DNA of 64,000 nt. It comes from Shewanella sp. 10N.286.48.A6 (GTDB lineage Bacteria; Pseudomonadota; Gammaproteobacteria; Enterobacterales; Shewanellaceae). How positions within the stretch are numbered: position 1 is the stretch's first letter; each line of letters opens with the position of its first letter. The translations under genes and the position numbers were made by a program. Below the pieces are notes generated by a model. That model worked only from the letters and a program-made list of their open reading frames with translations, searched no databases and was not told where the DNA came from. Below, piece by piece: positions 45,402 to 54,060 of this stretch. The stretch is taken from assembly GCF_002873135.1 (NCBI RefSeq), contig NZ_MCVI01000011.1:39690-103689 (forward strand), read 5' to 3'.

Positions 45402-45566
45402 TTATCGCGTTTTGTTGTAAATAACTAAGGCGACAATGGCTACTAATGCAATAGCAGGTGCGAGTTCATACAGATGATGAAATAGACTGACTGCGCCATG
45501 ACCTTCGTGGGCAAATGCAAGAGTAGGGGATGCAGCCATTAGCATTGCGGTTAGTTTCGTTTTCAT
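45402..45566 (-). CDS. 54-residue His-rich secreted or membrane peptide, hydrogenase-linked
   Basis: A short gene with a strong ribosome binding site (GAGGAAC, seven bases before the ATG). The product begins with a signal peptide MKTKLTAMLMAASPTLAFA, then HEGHGAVSLFHHLYELAP, then one membrane helix (APAIALVAIVALVIY) and a basic tail NKTR. After cleavage it would expose HEGHG with further His residues, a likely Ni or Cu ligand patch on the periplasmic face. The motif recalls the first residues of HupE/UreJ nickel transporters, but the protein is far too short to be one. It is 59 bases after hypA on the same strand. A nickel-related role is inference. Confidence 0.65.
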   Translation of the reverse strand: MKTKLTAMLMAASPTLAFAHEGHGAVSLFHHLYELAPAIALVAIVALVIYNKTR

Positions 45567-45625
45567 TGTTAGTTCCTCAATAATTCTTTTTTAATTGGTT
45601 AATAAAAGTTATTACAAATTGAGCT

Positions 45626-45973
45626 TTAATCGGTATTCATTTCAAGTTGCATTAACATCATCTGCTCACCATCTATTACCTGAGTATTGGTACTTAAACA
45701 TCTTGGGCAAACAATATTACATTCGGTTAATTCTGATTGCGTGTCACATTGGCGGCAGTGAATGATTAGCGCCTGTATATTCATATCCAGCATGGCGTTG
45801 TGGCAAATCCCTTCAAGTTTGAAAGTTTCAAACGCCGTGGCCAATAAACGTGGCTCGACGCCACTTAACACCCCAACTTTAATCTGTACTCTGATGATTT
45901 CATTAGCTTGATTTTGGGCCGCTAATTGCTCAATTTGCTCCAATAATGACATCACAATTGAATACTCATGCAT
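45626..45973 (-). CDS. hypA: hydrogenase nickel insertion protein HypA
   Basis: A 115-residue nickel metallochaperone that works with HypB to load nickel into the hydrogenase large subunit. It begins MHEYSIV, with His2 as nickel ligand, and has the zinc site CRQC...CPRC. The start at 45973 is chosen because the family begins MHE and because TAATG overlaps the hypE stop; AAGGA lies eight bases upstream. A longer in-frame start at 45979 is unlikely. Last of the hyp genes before the small His-rich gene. Confidence 0.93.
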   Translation of the reverse strand: MHEYSIVMSLLEQIEQLAAQNQANEIIRVQIKVGVLSGVEPRLLATAFETFKLEGICHNAMLDMNIQALIIHCRQCDTQSELTECNIVCPRCLSTNTQVIDGEQMMLMQLEMNTD

Positions 45974-46986
45974 TAGCAAATCCTTGGTAATAGCTCACCT
46001 TGGGGAACATCTAAATAGCGGCTACTGCCCCATGGTGTGGTTAATACTACTTTGCCAAGGTGTTGATTAGTCACATTGCCGATAATGCAGGCTTGATCGC
46101 AGTGGCAATATTGTTTCATGATAGTTAAAGCCTGCTCAGCTCTCTCCTGTGGCAGGGCCATAATAAAGGTGCCTTCATTTGCTAAATCAAAGGCTTCAAA
46201 ACCATAAAGTTCACACAGGCCTTGGACTTGTGGCGATATTGGAATTAATTTTTCATCGACTTCAATGCCAACAGCAGATGCATTGGCCCATTCATTTAAT
46301 ACCGCAGACAGGCCGCCGCGAGTGGCATCTCTCATGGCATGGATTTCGATATTCGCTGCAATGAGTTGCTCGACTATGGGCCAAAGAGTGGCGCAATCAC
46401 TGGTGAGTTCAGACTCTAAACATAAGCTATCACGTGCCATTAAAATGGCTGCTCCGTGCCTTCCAATGTCGCGGGATACGATAATAGCGTCACCTTGTTG
46501 CAGGTTTTTAACTGAAATACCGGGTTTTAAAATTCGGCCCACACCTGAGGTATTGATAAATATGCCGTCAGCGCAACCTTTAGGTACTACTTTAGTATCA
46601 CCACAGACAATACGTGCACCAGATTTATGTAATTCAGCGGCCATGCTTTGCACTATGGTATTCAGATCTTTAATGGCAAAGCCTTCTTCAATTATAAAGC
46701 TGCAGCTTAAATATTCTGGCTGCGCTGCCATCATGGCTAGATCGTTGACTGTGCCAGCAACGGCCAGTTTGCCGATATCACCACCAGCAAAAAATAAAGG
46801 CTCAACGGTAAAAGAGTCGGTAGTAAATGCACAATGGCCAGTTAAATTTAAATCCGCAGCATCTTCTTGAGACTCCAAAATTGGATTTGAAAAAGCTTTA
46901 AAGAACATATCAGTAATTAAACTGTTCATTTCTTTACCACCGCCGCCATGGCTTAACTGCACGTGTTGATATTTATTCGCTGGCAT
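45973..46986 (-). CDS. hypE: hydrogenase maturation protein HypE
   Basis: A 337-residue PurM-like ATPase that converts the carbamoyl group on its C-terminal Cys to cyanide for the active-site iron. The C terminus is LLPRIC, with the acceptor Cys last, as required. The N-terminal part has LSHGGGGKEMNSLI and AFTTDSFTVEPLFF, and VCGDTKVV follows. It overlaps hypD by 14 bases at its start and hypA by one base at its end. CAGGAG precedes the ATG. Confidence 0.95.
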   Translation of the reverse strand: MPANKYQHVQLSHGGGGKEMNSLITDMFFKAFSNPILESQEDAADLNLTGHCAFTTDSFTVEPLFFAGGDIGKLAVAGTVNDLAMMAAQPEYLSCSFIIEEGFAIKDLNTIVQSMAAELHKSGARIVCGDTKVVPKGCADGIFINTSGVGRILKPGISVKNLQQGDAIIVSRDIGRHGAAILMARDSLCLESELTSDCATLWPIVEQLIAANIEIHAMRDATRGGLSAVLNEWANASAVGIEVDEKLIPISPQVQGLCELYGFEAFDLANEGTFIMALPQERAEQALTIMKQYCHCDQACIIGNVTNQHLGKVVLTTPWGSSRYLDVPQGELLPRIC

Positions 46987-48100
46987 TCGTTACTCCTGTA
47001 TAACGATAATATGCATTGCAGGCACCTTCTGAGCTGACCATACAACTGCCCAATGGATTGTCTGGAGAGCAGCCTCTGCCAAAGACTTTGCAATCTTGTG
47101 GATTGGCGAGACCGCGCAAAATATCACCGCATTGACAGGCTTTGTGGTCATCAATTTCTACAGTGGGTAGCTGTTGTTTGAATATAATTTCGGCGTCGCG
47201 ATGGGCATACTGGGGTTTTAAGGTTAATGCTGATTTTGAAATCGGCCCTAAACCACGCCACCTAAATGATGCTCTTAGGGTTAAGTATTGGTCGATTAAT
47301 GCCTGCGCTGCTTGATTACCCTCGTAACTGACCGCGCGGCTGTATTGATTATCAAGCTTGGCAATATTTTGCTGTTTTTGTTTTACAATTCTAAGAATCG
47401 ATTCCATCACATCCACAGGTTCAAATCCCGCTACTACCACTGGTGTGTTGTAGTTATCTACAGCCGCTTGGTAAATTTTAGCGCCGCTAATCACGCTCAC
47501 ATGGGCAGGTCCTATAAAGGCATTTACTTTAGCTTGTGGGTTGGCCATCACGGCATCAATCGCTGGTGGCACTAGTACGTGGTTGATATGAAATAACAGA
47601 TTATTTATTTGCTGTTTTTCAGCTTGGTCAATTAACACGGCAGTCATTGGGGTTGATGTTTCAAAGCCGATGGCAAAAAAGATAATGGTTTTATCGGGAT
47701 TGTCTTTTGCGATACTAAGCGCATCCATAGGGTCGTATAAAGGCCGAATATCACAACCTTTAGCACGAAATTGAGCAAGGCTACCTTTTGAACCAGGCAC
47801 TCGGATCATATCGCCTAGGGTCAATAATATAACGTCATCAAGCTGTGCTAATGCAGCAGCATGGTCGATGCGCTCTTTTGGCATAATACACACAGGGCAG
47901 CCGGGTCCATGAATAAAATTGATGTTAACAGGCAGCAATTGCTTTAAACCATATTTCATTATGGTGTGGGTATGACCGCCGCATACTTCCATTATGTTAA
48001 TATCAGTATCTATCTGACTAGCATGTGAGTTTATCTCTTCTGCTAACGCTTTGATGGTGTCAGGATTGCGAAACTGTTGATATAGATCAGTGAGGATCAT
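46973..48100 (-). CDS. hypD: hydrogenase maturation protein HypD
   Basis: A 375-residue iron-sulfur scaffold on which the Fe(CN)2CO group is built with HypC. Conserved Cys motifs are EVCGGHTHTIMKYGL, GPGCPVCIMPKERID and, at the C terminus, GRGCSPDNPLGSCMVSSEGAC. The central GFETSTPMTA and FIGPAHVSVISG segments also match. It shares ATGA with the end of hypC (4-base overlap) and overlaps hypE, so the three are translationally coupled. Confidence 0.96.
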   Translation of the reverse strand: MILTDLYQQFRNPDTIKALAEEINSHASQIDTDINIMEVCGGHTHTIMKYGLKQLLPVNINFIHGPGCPVCIMPKERIDHAAALAQLDDVILLTLGDMIRVPGSKGSLAQFRAKGCDIRPLYDPMDALSIAKDNPDKTIIFFAIGFETSTPMTAVLIDQAEKQQINNLLFHINHVLVPPAIDAVMANPQAKVNAFIGPAHVSVISGAKIYQAAVDNYNTPVVVAGFEPVDVMESILRIVKQKQQNIAKLDNQYSRAVSYEGNQAAQALIDQYLTLRASFRWRGLGPISKSALTLKPQYAHRDAEIIFKQQLPTVEIDDHKACQCGDILRGLANPQDCKVFGRGCSPDNPLGSCMVSSEGACNAYYRYTGVTNASE

Positions 48101-48342
48101 AAATCATTTCCTTCATCATTAAGTTTATCAACAATCTCTTTATAGAGTTCCAAACTTAATTTGGCATCTTCTGTATCGATTTTATTCATCACAAATCCGA
48201 TATGGATCAGCACAAATTCGCCCACCTTTAATGGCTCTGTCATTAGGTGACTACTGACCCGGCGTTTAACCCCTAAGGTATCGACGGTGACACTAGTATC
48301 ATCGTGAACAGCGGTAATTTGAGAAGGCACTGATAAGCACAT
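48097..48342 (-). CDS. hypC: hydrogenase assembly chaperone HypC
   Basis: An 81-residue OB-fold chaperone that carries the iron group from HypD to the large subunit. It begins MCLSVPSQI; Cys2, exposed after removal of Met1, is the functional ligand, which is why 48342 is the start and not an in-frame ATG five codons earlier. VLIHIGFVMNKID is the second family motif. It starts one base after the hypB stop and overlaps hypD by four bases. Confidence 0.94.
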   Translation of the reverse strand: MCLSVPSQITAVHDDTSVTVDTLGVKRRVSSHLMTEPLKVGEFVLIHIGFVMNKIDTEDAKLSLELYKEIVDKLNDEGNDL

Positions 48343-48343
48343 A

Positions 48344-49063
48344 TTATTGCGCTCCAATTGCGCTGTTTATCCAATCAGCCACTTGGTTAAGAGATTGTGG
48401 ATCTTTGACTGAAATGGGTAATAAGGTCACATCAGGATTGAGTTTTTTAAGTTGCTGCTCGCATTCGGTTAAGGAAAAGTCAAAATGCTCGGCTAAATCC
48501 ATTTTGGTTATGAGTACCAAATCTGCACGGCGAAACATCACCGGGTACTTTTCAATTTTATCGTCACCTTCAGGCACAGATAACAGCACGATATTTTTGT
48601 GGGTGCCGACATCGTAACTAGCGGGGCAAACAAGATTGCCAACGTTTTCTACGAAGCAGACATCAATAGGTTTAAGGTCAATATGGTGCAGCGCTTGATG
48701 CACCATAAAGGCATCTAAGTGACAGGCTGAGCCGGTTTGAATTTGATAAGCACTAATGCCTTTAGCGATTAAGCGGTCAGCATCACGAGAGGTTTCTAAG
48801 TCGCCTTCAATGACCGCGAATTTAGCCATTAAATGAGTGGGTAAATATTCCAGTAAAGTGGTTTTACCGCTACCTGGGCTACTCATTAAGTTAAAAGCCA
48901 TGACGTTATTGGCTTTAAAATGCGCACGGTTATGCTGGGCTTCATGATCATTCTTATCTAATATTTTATGAATAACAGATAAGGTCTTAGTATCATTAAG
49001 CTGCGGGTTAGAGTGTAGGCTATGTTGATGATCTGTAATTGAACATCCGCAATCTTGGCACAT
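48344..49063 (-). CDS. hypB: hydrogenase nickel incorporation GTPase HypB
   Basis: A 239-residue GTPase delivering nickel with HypA. The N-terminal MCQDCGC is the high-affinity metal site, followed by a short His-containing linker (about 8-35) rather than a long His tract. GTPase motifs are NLMSSPGSGKTTLLEY, EGDLET, FVENVGNLVCPASYD and LITKMDL; GSACHLDA holds the dimer-interface metal ligands. It lies between hypF (102 bases away) and hypC (one base). Confidence 0.95.
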   Translation of the reverse strand: MCQDCGCSITDHQHSLHSNPQLNDTKTLSVIHKILDKNDHEAQHNRAHFKANNVMAFNLMSSPGSGKTTLLEYLPTHLMAKFAVIEGDLETSRDADRLIAKGISAYQIQTGSACHLDAFMVHQALHHIDLKPIDVCFVENVGNLVCPASYDVGTHKNIVLLSVPEGDDKIEKYPVMFRRADLVLITKMDLAEHFDFSLTECEQQLKKLNPDVTLLPISVKDPQSLNQVADWINSAIGAQ

Positions 49064-49165
49064 ATCAATATTCCTTATTCGAAACGCCTCTTGCTATATC
49101 TCAGTATCAATGGCGGTTAAAAATTATTCTTTGATTAACATCAGCAATTAATCGTTATTTAAATA

Positions 49166-51544
49166 TTAATTGGCTATTTGTGTTGTTTGTTGTTGTAAAT
49201 AGGCAAACCATAATTGCCCTAAAGAGATGCCGGCATCGTTTATAGGGATAAGTTTACTGGGTAGTATTTGCCGCTGCTTTAACGCTTGCTGACATTGTGT
49301 TAGTAGTAATTTATTTTGAAACACACCGCCGCTAAACACTAAAGCATATTCAGGGTACTGATTAGCAACATCAGCGACAGCTCGGCTTAAACTCGCTGTG
49401 AATGCAAAACATAATTGTTCGGTCGATGGCGGCTGTTTAGCCGTGATAAGCCCGATAACTTGTTTGATTAATCCGCTGCTATCCCAAACTTTAACTGCTG
49501 AAGCAGCTGCTGTTGGCTCTGGAGACAATGCCAGTAATTGCTGCTCAGTGTTGGCAGTATTTGTTGTATTAGATGCTATTGATTGCTTGAGCCAGTTATT
49601 AGCACAAGTTTCAATTAACATGCCTGCTTGGGCTTCAAACTGATTCGTTTCAATAAGATTAAGCGCAACAGCAATGGCATCAAACAGCCGTCCTATTGAG
49701 CGTGATTCAATGCAAGCACTATTGTTAAGCCACATACGATGTAAATTATCTAAGGTATGAGCAGGCATTGTTTGAATTGCCTCGATGGGCAGTTTTTTTA
49801 TTTGAGCAAGGCTGAAGTGCTCGAATAACAAGGCTAATAAAATCCTTACGGGATGTTTAATCGCTTGCTCGCCACCAATTAACTTAAATGACTTCAAGTG
49901 TGCGACACTGCGATAATTAATGCCATCAAGCAACATGCACTCACTGCCCCAAAGGCTGTCATCATCACCTAAGCCTGTGCCATCAAAACTAAATCCTAAT
50001 ACTGGTTTTTGGTAGTTATTGATCGCCAGCACACTAAGGATATGCGCATGGTGATGTTGAACCTGTGAAATCGGGACATTGTGTTGATTATTAGCCCATT
50101 GGCTAGATGCATAATCAGGGTGCTTATCACTTATTATTTTCTTAGGGTTAAAACGATACAGTCGCTTAAATGTGTTTAAGGTGTGTTCAAATAACTGGTT
50201 AGTTTCGAGGTTATACAAGTCACCAATATGCGGGCTAATAAAGGCATGTTGTTTAAAAGCAAAGCATTGAGTATTTTTTTGCTGCGCCCCGACCCCAAGA
50301 ATTGGATATTTAATGGCGCTGGGTAAGGCAATACTTAATGGCGCATAGCCTCTTGCTAATCGAATAACCTGAATTTGCTCGTTAATTACTTGAACAACGC
50401 TATCATCACAAGGGTTTACAATGGCTCTGTTGTGGTCAACGAGGCCATCAATCACATGGCCTAGTTGCGACATAATCTCGTTGGCGTCGGTAATAATGGG
50501 TAAGCCTGAAAGATTTGCGCTGGTGGCAACAATAGGTTTGTTAAAGGCATTAAGCAGCAGATGATGCATGGGAGTGTAGGGCAGAAACAGTCCTAATTTA
50601 TCTATGTCGGGTGCAATTAACTTGCTGATAAAATTATCAATATTGGCGTGTTTAGCCATTAAGGTGATAGGTTTTTCAGCACTACTTAAGAGTTGCCACT
50701 CTGTTTTTGTGCCAGTAACGAGTTGTTTGGCTTGCTCGATATTCGCTGCCATAACGGCAAAGGGCTTTGCTGGGCGCTTTTTACGTGATCTTAGCTTTTT
50801 AATGGCCTCATCATTAGTGGCATCACAAATAATATGAAAGCCCCCTAGACCTTTAACTGCTAAAATTTTGCCATTATTTAACGCGCTGATGATGGCTGAA
50901 AACACTTGCTGTTGATCAGCAATAACCTCAGTTATCTGCCCATGGGTAAGCATGTCAAAACGTAACTTGGGGCCGCATTTAGGGCAGCTCACTGGCTGAG
51001 CATGGTAGCGTCGATTTAAGGGATCTTCATAGGCTTTTCGGCAGTCCTCACACATAGCAAAATTAGCCATTGAGGTAAGATGGCGATCATAGGGAAGTTG
51101 CTTAACAATGCTGTATCTTGGCCCGCAATTGGTGCAATTTGTAAAAGGGTATTGGTAATGACGATTATTTGGATCTGCGATGTCAGCTAAGCAATCTGTG
51201 CAGCTACTTTTATCGGCGGAAATTGACACTATGGCTTGTTGATTAGACTGACTTTGGCTGATTGTAAAGTCGGCTAGTCTTGTATCGATTCGTTCTTCTA
51301 CCACATTCAGTTTATCGATTCTGGCTAATGGCGGTGGATTAACTCTTAACTGATGGATAACATGATTGATATCAGTATTTAATCCTTGTAGATGAATGCA
51401 TACACCTTGCTCATTATTTAGCACACTGCCGAGCAAATTAGACTGAGTGGCTAATTGATAAACGTAAGGGCGAAAACCAACCCCTTGGACTATGCCGTTT
51501 ATATTGAGTTTTACCTGTTGAAGATAGGCTTGGTGCAGTCCCAT
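49166..51544 (-). CDS. hypF: carbamoyltransferase HypF
   Basis: A 792-residue enzyme that makes the thiocarboxamide precursor of the CN ligands from carbamoyl phosphate. Domains in order: acylphosphatase (about 10-95, NGIVQGVGFRPYVYQLA), HypF zinc fingers (about 110-190, CTDCLADI...CTNCGP and CEDCRKAYEDP...CPKCGP), YrdC-like (about 205-385, ILAVKGLGGFHIICDA and KKRPAKPFAVM), and Kae1-like (about 395-790, VQHHHAHILSVL, FSFDGTGLGDDD, LVFSGGVFQNKLLL). All key motifs are intact. Its start is four bases after the stop of a degenerate HypF-like gene. Confidence 0.95.
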   Translation of the reverse strand: MGLHQAYLQQVKLNINGIVQGVGFRPYVYQLATQSNLLGSVLNNEQGVCIHLQGLNTDINHVIHQLRVNPPPLARIDKLNVVEERIDTRLADFTISQSQSNQQAIVSISADKSSCTDCLADIADPNNRHYQYPFTNCTNCGPRYSIVKQLPYDRHLTSMANFAMCEDCRKAYEDPLNRRYHAQPVSCPKCGPKLRFDMLTHGQITEVIADQQQVFSAIISALNNGKILAVKGLGGFHIICDATNDEAIKKLRSRKKRPAKPFAVMAANIEQAKQLVTGTKTEWQLLSSAEKPITLMAKHANIDNFISKLIAPDIDKLGLFLPYTPMHHLLLNAFNKPIVATSANLSGLPIITDANEIMSQLGHVIDGLVDHNRAIVNPCDDSVVQVINEQIQVIRLARGYAPLSIALPSAIKYPILGVGAQQKNTQCFAFKQHAFISPHIGDLYNLETNQLFEHTLNTFKRLYRFNPKKIISDKHPDYASSQWANNQHNVPISQVQHHHAHILSVLAINNYQKPVLGFSFDGTGLGDDDSLWGSECMLLDGINYRSVAHLKSFKLIGGEQAIKHPVRILLALLFEHFSLAQIKKLPIEAIQTMPAHTLDNLHRMWLNNSACIESRSIGRLFDAIAVALNLIETNQFEAQAGMLIETCANNWLKQSIASNTTNTANTEQQLLALSPEPTAAASAVKVWDSSGLIKQVIGLITAKQPPSTEQLCFAFTASLSRAVADVANQYPEYALVFSGGVFQNKLLLTQCQQALKQRQILPSKLIPINDAGISLGQLWFAYLQQQTTQIAN

Positions 51545-51548
51545 AGGC

Positions 51549-53525
51549 TTACCTTAACCCACGTCTTTTGGCGAGATACAAACCACCAATGGCAATGTTG
51601 GCGCCATCGAGATCTAATTGATGGTTTACCACTAGAGGGTAATTCTTTTGTAGCCGCATACATAGGCGCTCAGCAAGTACGCTATAGACTAAATCGTTGC
51701 CTGCTAACACCACGGCATCAATTCCTTGTTGCTGCTCCAGATGATCAAGCCAGTTACTAAGATAATCAGCCAGTGAATCAAAAAAGCCAAAAGCTAAAAT
51801 GGCGGGATTGGCGCCAGCTAATTTAAAACTCATTAAGCTGGCAAAGGTACGGCGCCAATTAATGCTCCTATAGCCGTTTTCTGAACAAAGTGGAAAATCA
51901 ATTCTAGGGGCATTATTACCATGATACTGCTGCGCCAGTGCATGAAACGCATCTGCTTTCGCGTCAATACTGGTTAATTGATTTAAGGCCTCATCATCTA
52001 AAATCAACATGGCAGCTAGGCCAATAAAATGTTGAATATTATCACTAGTTTTATCCAGTGTGGTTAGTGCTAATTGATGGATTTGTTGTGGAAATGCTAG
52101 GGTAAACTTAGCGAGTACTTTTGATTCTTCGTGCTGTAATTGCGCAATAATATCAGCGCCATGTTGCTCAAAAGTCGGTAATCGTAAAAACTGGGCAATT
52201 TTTTGTTGTTTATTTTGGGTAATAACTACACTGGGGTTGTCATGGCTAAAATAGAGTGTGGCACTGGTGATGGATTGTTTGTCTGTTGCTGCTAGCGTTT
52301 GAGTCGACAGCATTCGATTGGCAATTTGACTGATCACAGCTTCAGACAAATTCAGCAAACCTGCGTGCATGGCGCAGCTAGCCGCGTCTATTCCAGTCAC
52401 TGTTAATTCAGTCACAGCGGTGTTATCAGCTGCTGACATACGGCAATGGATCTGTTTGTTGTTCCAGCTGGCTTCATAGTGTTTGTATTGAGCAACATCA
52501 TGTAATGGGCTGGCGCCATTAATGGAGAATTGGTGATTGCTGGCGATTTCTACCCAAGCATTATTGATGCGAGTTACGCTTGGCTTAGCTATGGACTTAG
52601 TTAAAGGCTTGTGTAAGTCGTTATGAGTATCAGCGCTAACTGAATCGTTTGTATCAATATAGACCCAATCAATACCAATAGTGTTTAGCTGATCAGCCAG
52701 TGCCATAAGTAAACGACTGTCAGCAAAGCTCACTTGATAGTATGGATCAGTAAGTGTTGGCTGGACTTTACACTTAGCTTGATGTTTAGCAGTAGTAACA
52801 CCTGAAAAGACTGCTGCATCAGCTGACATCAGTCTGAGTCGCGGTTTTTCTAAACTGGATAAGGCGAGGGTATGGTACTGCTGCACTGCAAAATACTTAC
52901 TTAAATGCTGGGGGTTACAGATTAAAATATGTTGTTGGCCAGCGTTTTTGGCAAAAGGTTGTAAGCTCAAACTGAAATTTGAACTTGGATCCGAACTTGA
53001 TACAGAACTTAATTCAGAACTTAAATAAGTGCTGCCACTGCTGCTTAAACTAATCTTGGTGTCATTTTTTAACCGCGCTGCAATTGCAATAAGATCTTGC
53101 GGCGCCATAGATTGCTCTAAGGTGCTTATACGCTCATGGCCGTGACAATGGGGACAAACTAGATCAAGCTTTAAAAAGTTAGCATCTGCGGCATTAACCA
53201 TCTGCGGTTGGCATTCACTACAGTAACTGATGTTGAGCTCAGCATGGGCTAGCGGCTTTTGGCTGCCTTTACGGGTTTTGATGACACCGACTTCAGCAGA
53301 GCATAACCAGATTGAATATAAAAATTTGGCGGCTATCTCATCGGCAAGGGCGGCGAGTTGTGGCTCTGTGGCCTCAACTTCTAAAAAATAGCGATTGTTG
53401 TTAAAACCCGCGCTAAAGTCAAAGCGGGTATCGGCTATATATTGATTACAAAGCTGCGCATAAAAGGCCACTGGGCGCTGGCAGGTAAAATTAAAACTGA
53501 CTTTATGCATAGGGCTGACATCCAC
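51549..53525 (-). CDS. degenerate HypF-like paralogue
   Basis: A 658-residue protein with no standard name known to me. It aligns in outline with the neighbouring HypF but lacks its catalytic motifs. There is no VQGVGFRP acylphosphatase signature. One zinc ribbon remains (Cys102, Cys105, Cys124, Cys127). A YrdC-like stretch can be traced (LEKPRLRLMSADA parallels AEKPITLMAKHA in HypF). The Kae1-like metal motif HHHAH is missing, while the C terminus AVVLAGNDLVYSVLAERL...ANIAIGGLYLA parallels LVFSGGVFQNKLLL...AGISLGQLWFA. A Ser-rich repeat lies near 158-186. It overlaps hyaD by 23 bases; a start at 53510 is also possible. It may be a pseudoenzyme partner in maturation. Confidence 0.6.
   Translation of the reverse strand: MDVSPMHKVSFNFTCQRPVAFYAQLCNQYIADTRFDFSAGFNNNRYFLEVEATEPQLAALADEIAAKFLYSIWLCSAEVGVIKTRKGSQKPLAHAELNISYCSECQPQMVNAADANFLKLDLVCPHCHGHERISTLEQSMAPQDLIAIAARLKNDTKISLSSSGSTYLSSELSSVSSSDPSSNFSLSLQPFAKNAGQQHILICNPQHLSKYFAVQQYHTLALSSLEKPRLRLMSADAAVFSGVTTAKHQAKCKVQPTLTDPYYQVSFADSRLLMALADQLNTIGIDWVYIDTNDSVSADTHNDLHKPLTKSIAKPSVTRINNAWVEIASNHQFSINGASPLHDVAQYKHYEASWNNKQIHCRMSAADNTAVTELTVTGIDAASCAMHAGLLNLSEAVISQIANRMLSTQTLAATDKQSITSATLYFSHDNPSVVITQNKQQKIAQFLRLPTFEQHGADIIAQLQHEESKVLAKFTLAFPQQIHQLALTTLDKTSDNIQHFIGLAAMLILDDEALNQLTSIDAKADAFHALAQQYHGNNAPRIDFPLCSENGYRSINWRRTFASLMSFKLAGANPAILAFGFFDSLADYLSNWLDHLEQQQGIDAVVLAGNDLVYSVLAERLCMRLQKNYPLVVNHQLDLDGANIAIGGLYLAKRRGLR
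52981..53028. repeat. in-frame 12-bp tandem repeat, four units, in the HypF-like gene
   Basis: Four units beginning GAACTT (52981, 52993, 53005, 53017) encode, on the minus strand, the tetrapeptides SSEL, SSVS, SSDP and SSNF. The unit length is a multiple of three, so copy changes would keep the frame. Confidence 0.75.
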
Positions 53526-54057
53526 GTTTATAGGAATCAGGGATTAAGTCGTTAATATTAACACTGTGTTTTTTTGTATAGCTAAAACCTGCTTTTTCAA
53601 GGTGTGCCAGTAAGGCTTTTTCCATCGTCGGCACCGCAGCTTGTATTGACTCAGTTAAGCCTAATGTCATCGGCTCGATGACTGTCGGCGTAACTCCAAT
53701 CACGTGAGTATTGGGTCTATCACCGACCATGTCCATCATGATCAGGGTTTGCAGCATCTCAACCTCATGGGCACTGCCTTGCCAATCAATTTCAGGTGGC
53801 GCTTGATCAAAATTAAATGAATACACCTCTCCGGGTTTTACCCCTGGACTGTTTACGGTATCCACCACAATTAAGTTGTCATATTGACAAAGAATAGGGA
53901 TAAGTCCTTGAGCAAGGGTGCCACCATCTAAAATATCGAGTTGATGGTTTGGCTGATGGAAAGTGTATTTTTCATCGATATAATTAACAAAATGTACGCC
54001 GATGCCTTCATCAGCGTACAAAACGTTTCCTATACCTATTAGTAAGCTAGTAGACAA
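53503..54057 (-). CDS. hyaD: hydrogenase large-subunit maturation protease HyaD
   Basis: A 184-residue HyaD/HybD-type endopeptidase that trims the C-terminal extension of HyaB after nickel is inserted. Nickel-binding residues are seen in GIGNVLYADEGIGVH (Glu17), LDGGTLAQGL region with VVDTV, and SAHEVEML (His). HyaB here carries a 19-residue extension after the DPCxxCxxH motif, a suitable substrate. It starts three bases after hyaC and its 3' end overlaps the HypF-like gene. Confidence 0.92.
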   Translation of the reverse strand: MSTSLLIGIGNVLYADEGIGVHFVNYIDEKYTFHQPNHQLDILDGGTLAQGLIPILCQYDNLIVVDTVNSPGVKPGEVYSFNFDQAPPEIDWQGSAHEVEMLQTLIMMDMVGDRPNTHVIGVTPTVIEPMTLGLTESIQAAVPTMEKALLAHLEKAGFSYTKKHSVNINDLIPDSYKRGCQPYA

Positions 54058-54060
54058 AGG

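Noticed and set aside
45402-45566. HupE nickel transporter fragment
   Set aside because: Only the HEGHG-type start is similar; the gene has its own strong ribosome binding site and one helix, and there are no remnants of the other helices nearby.
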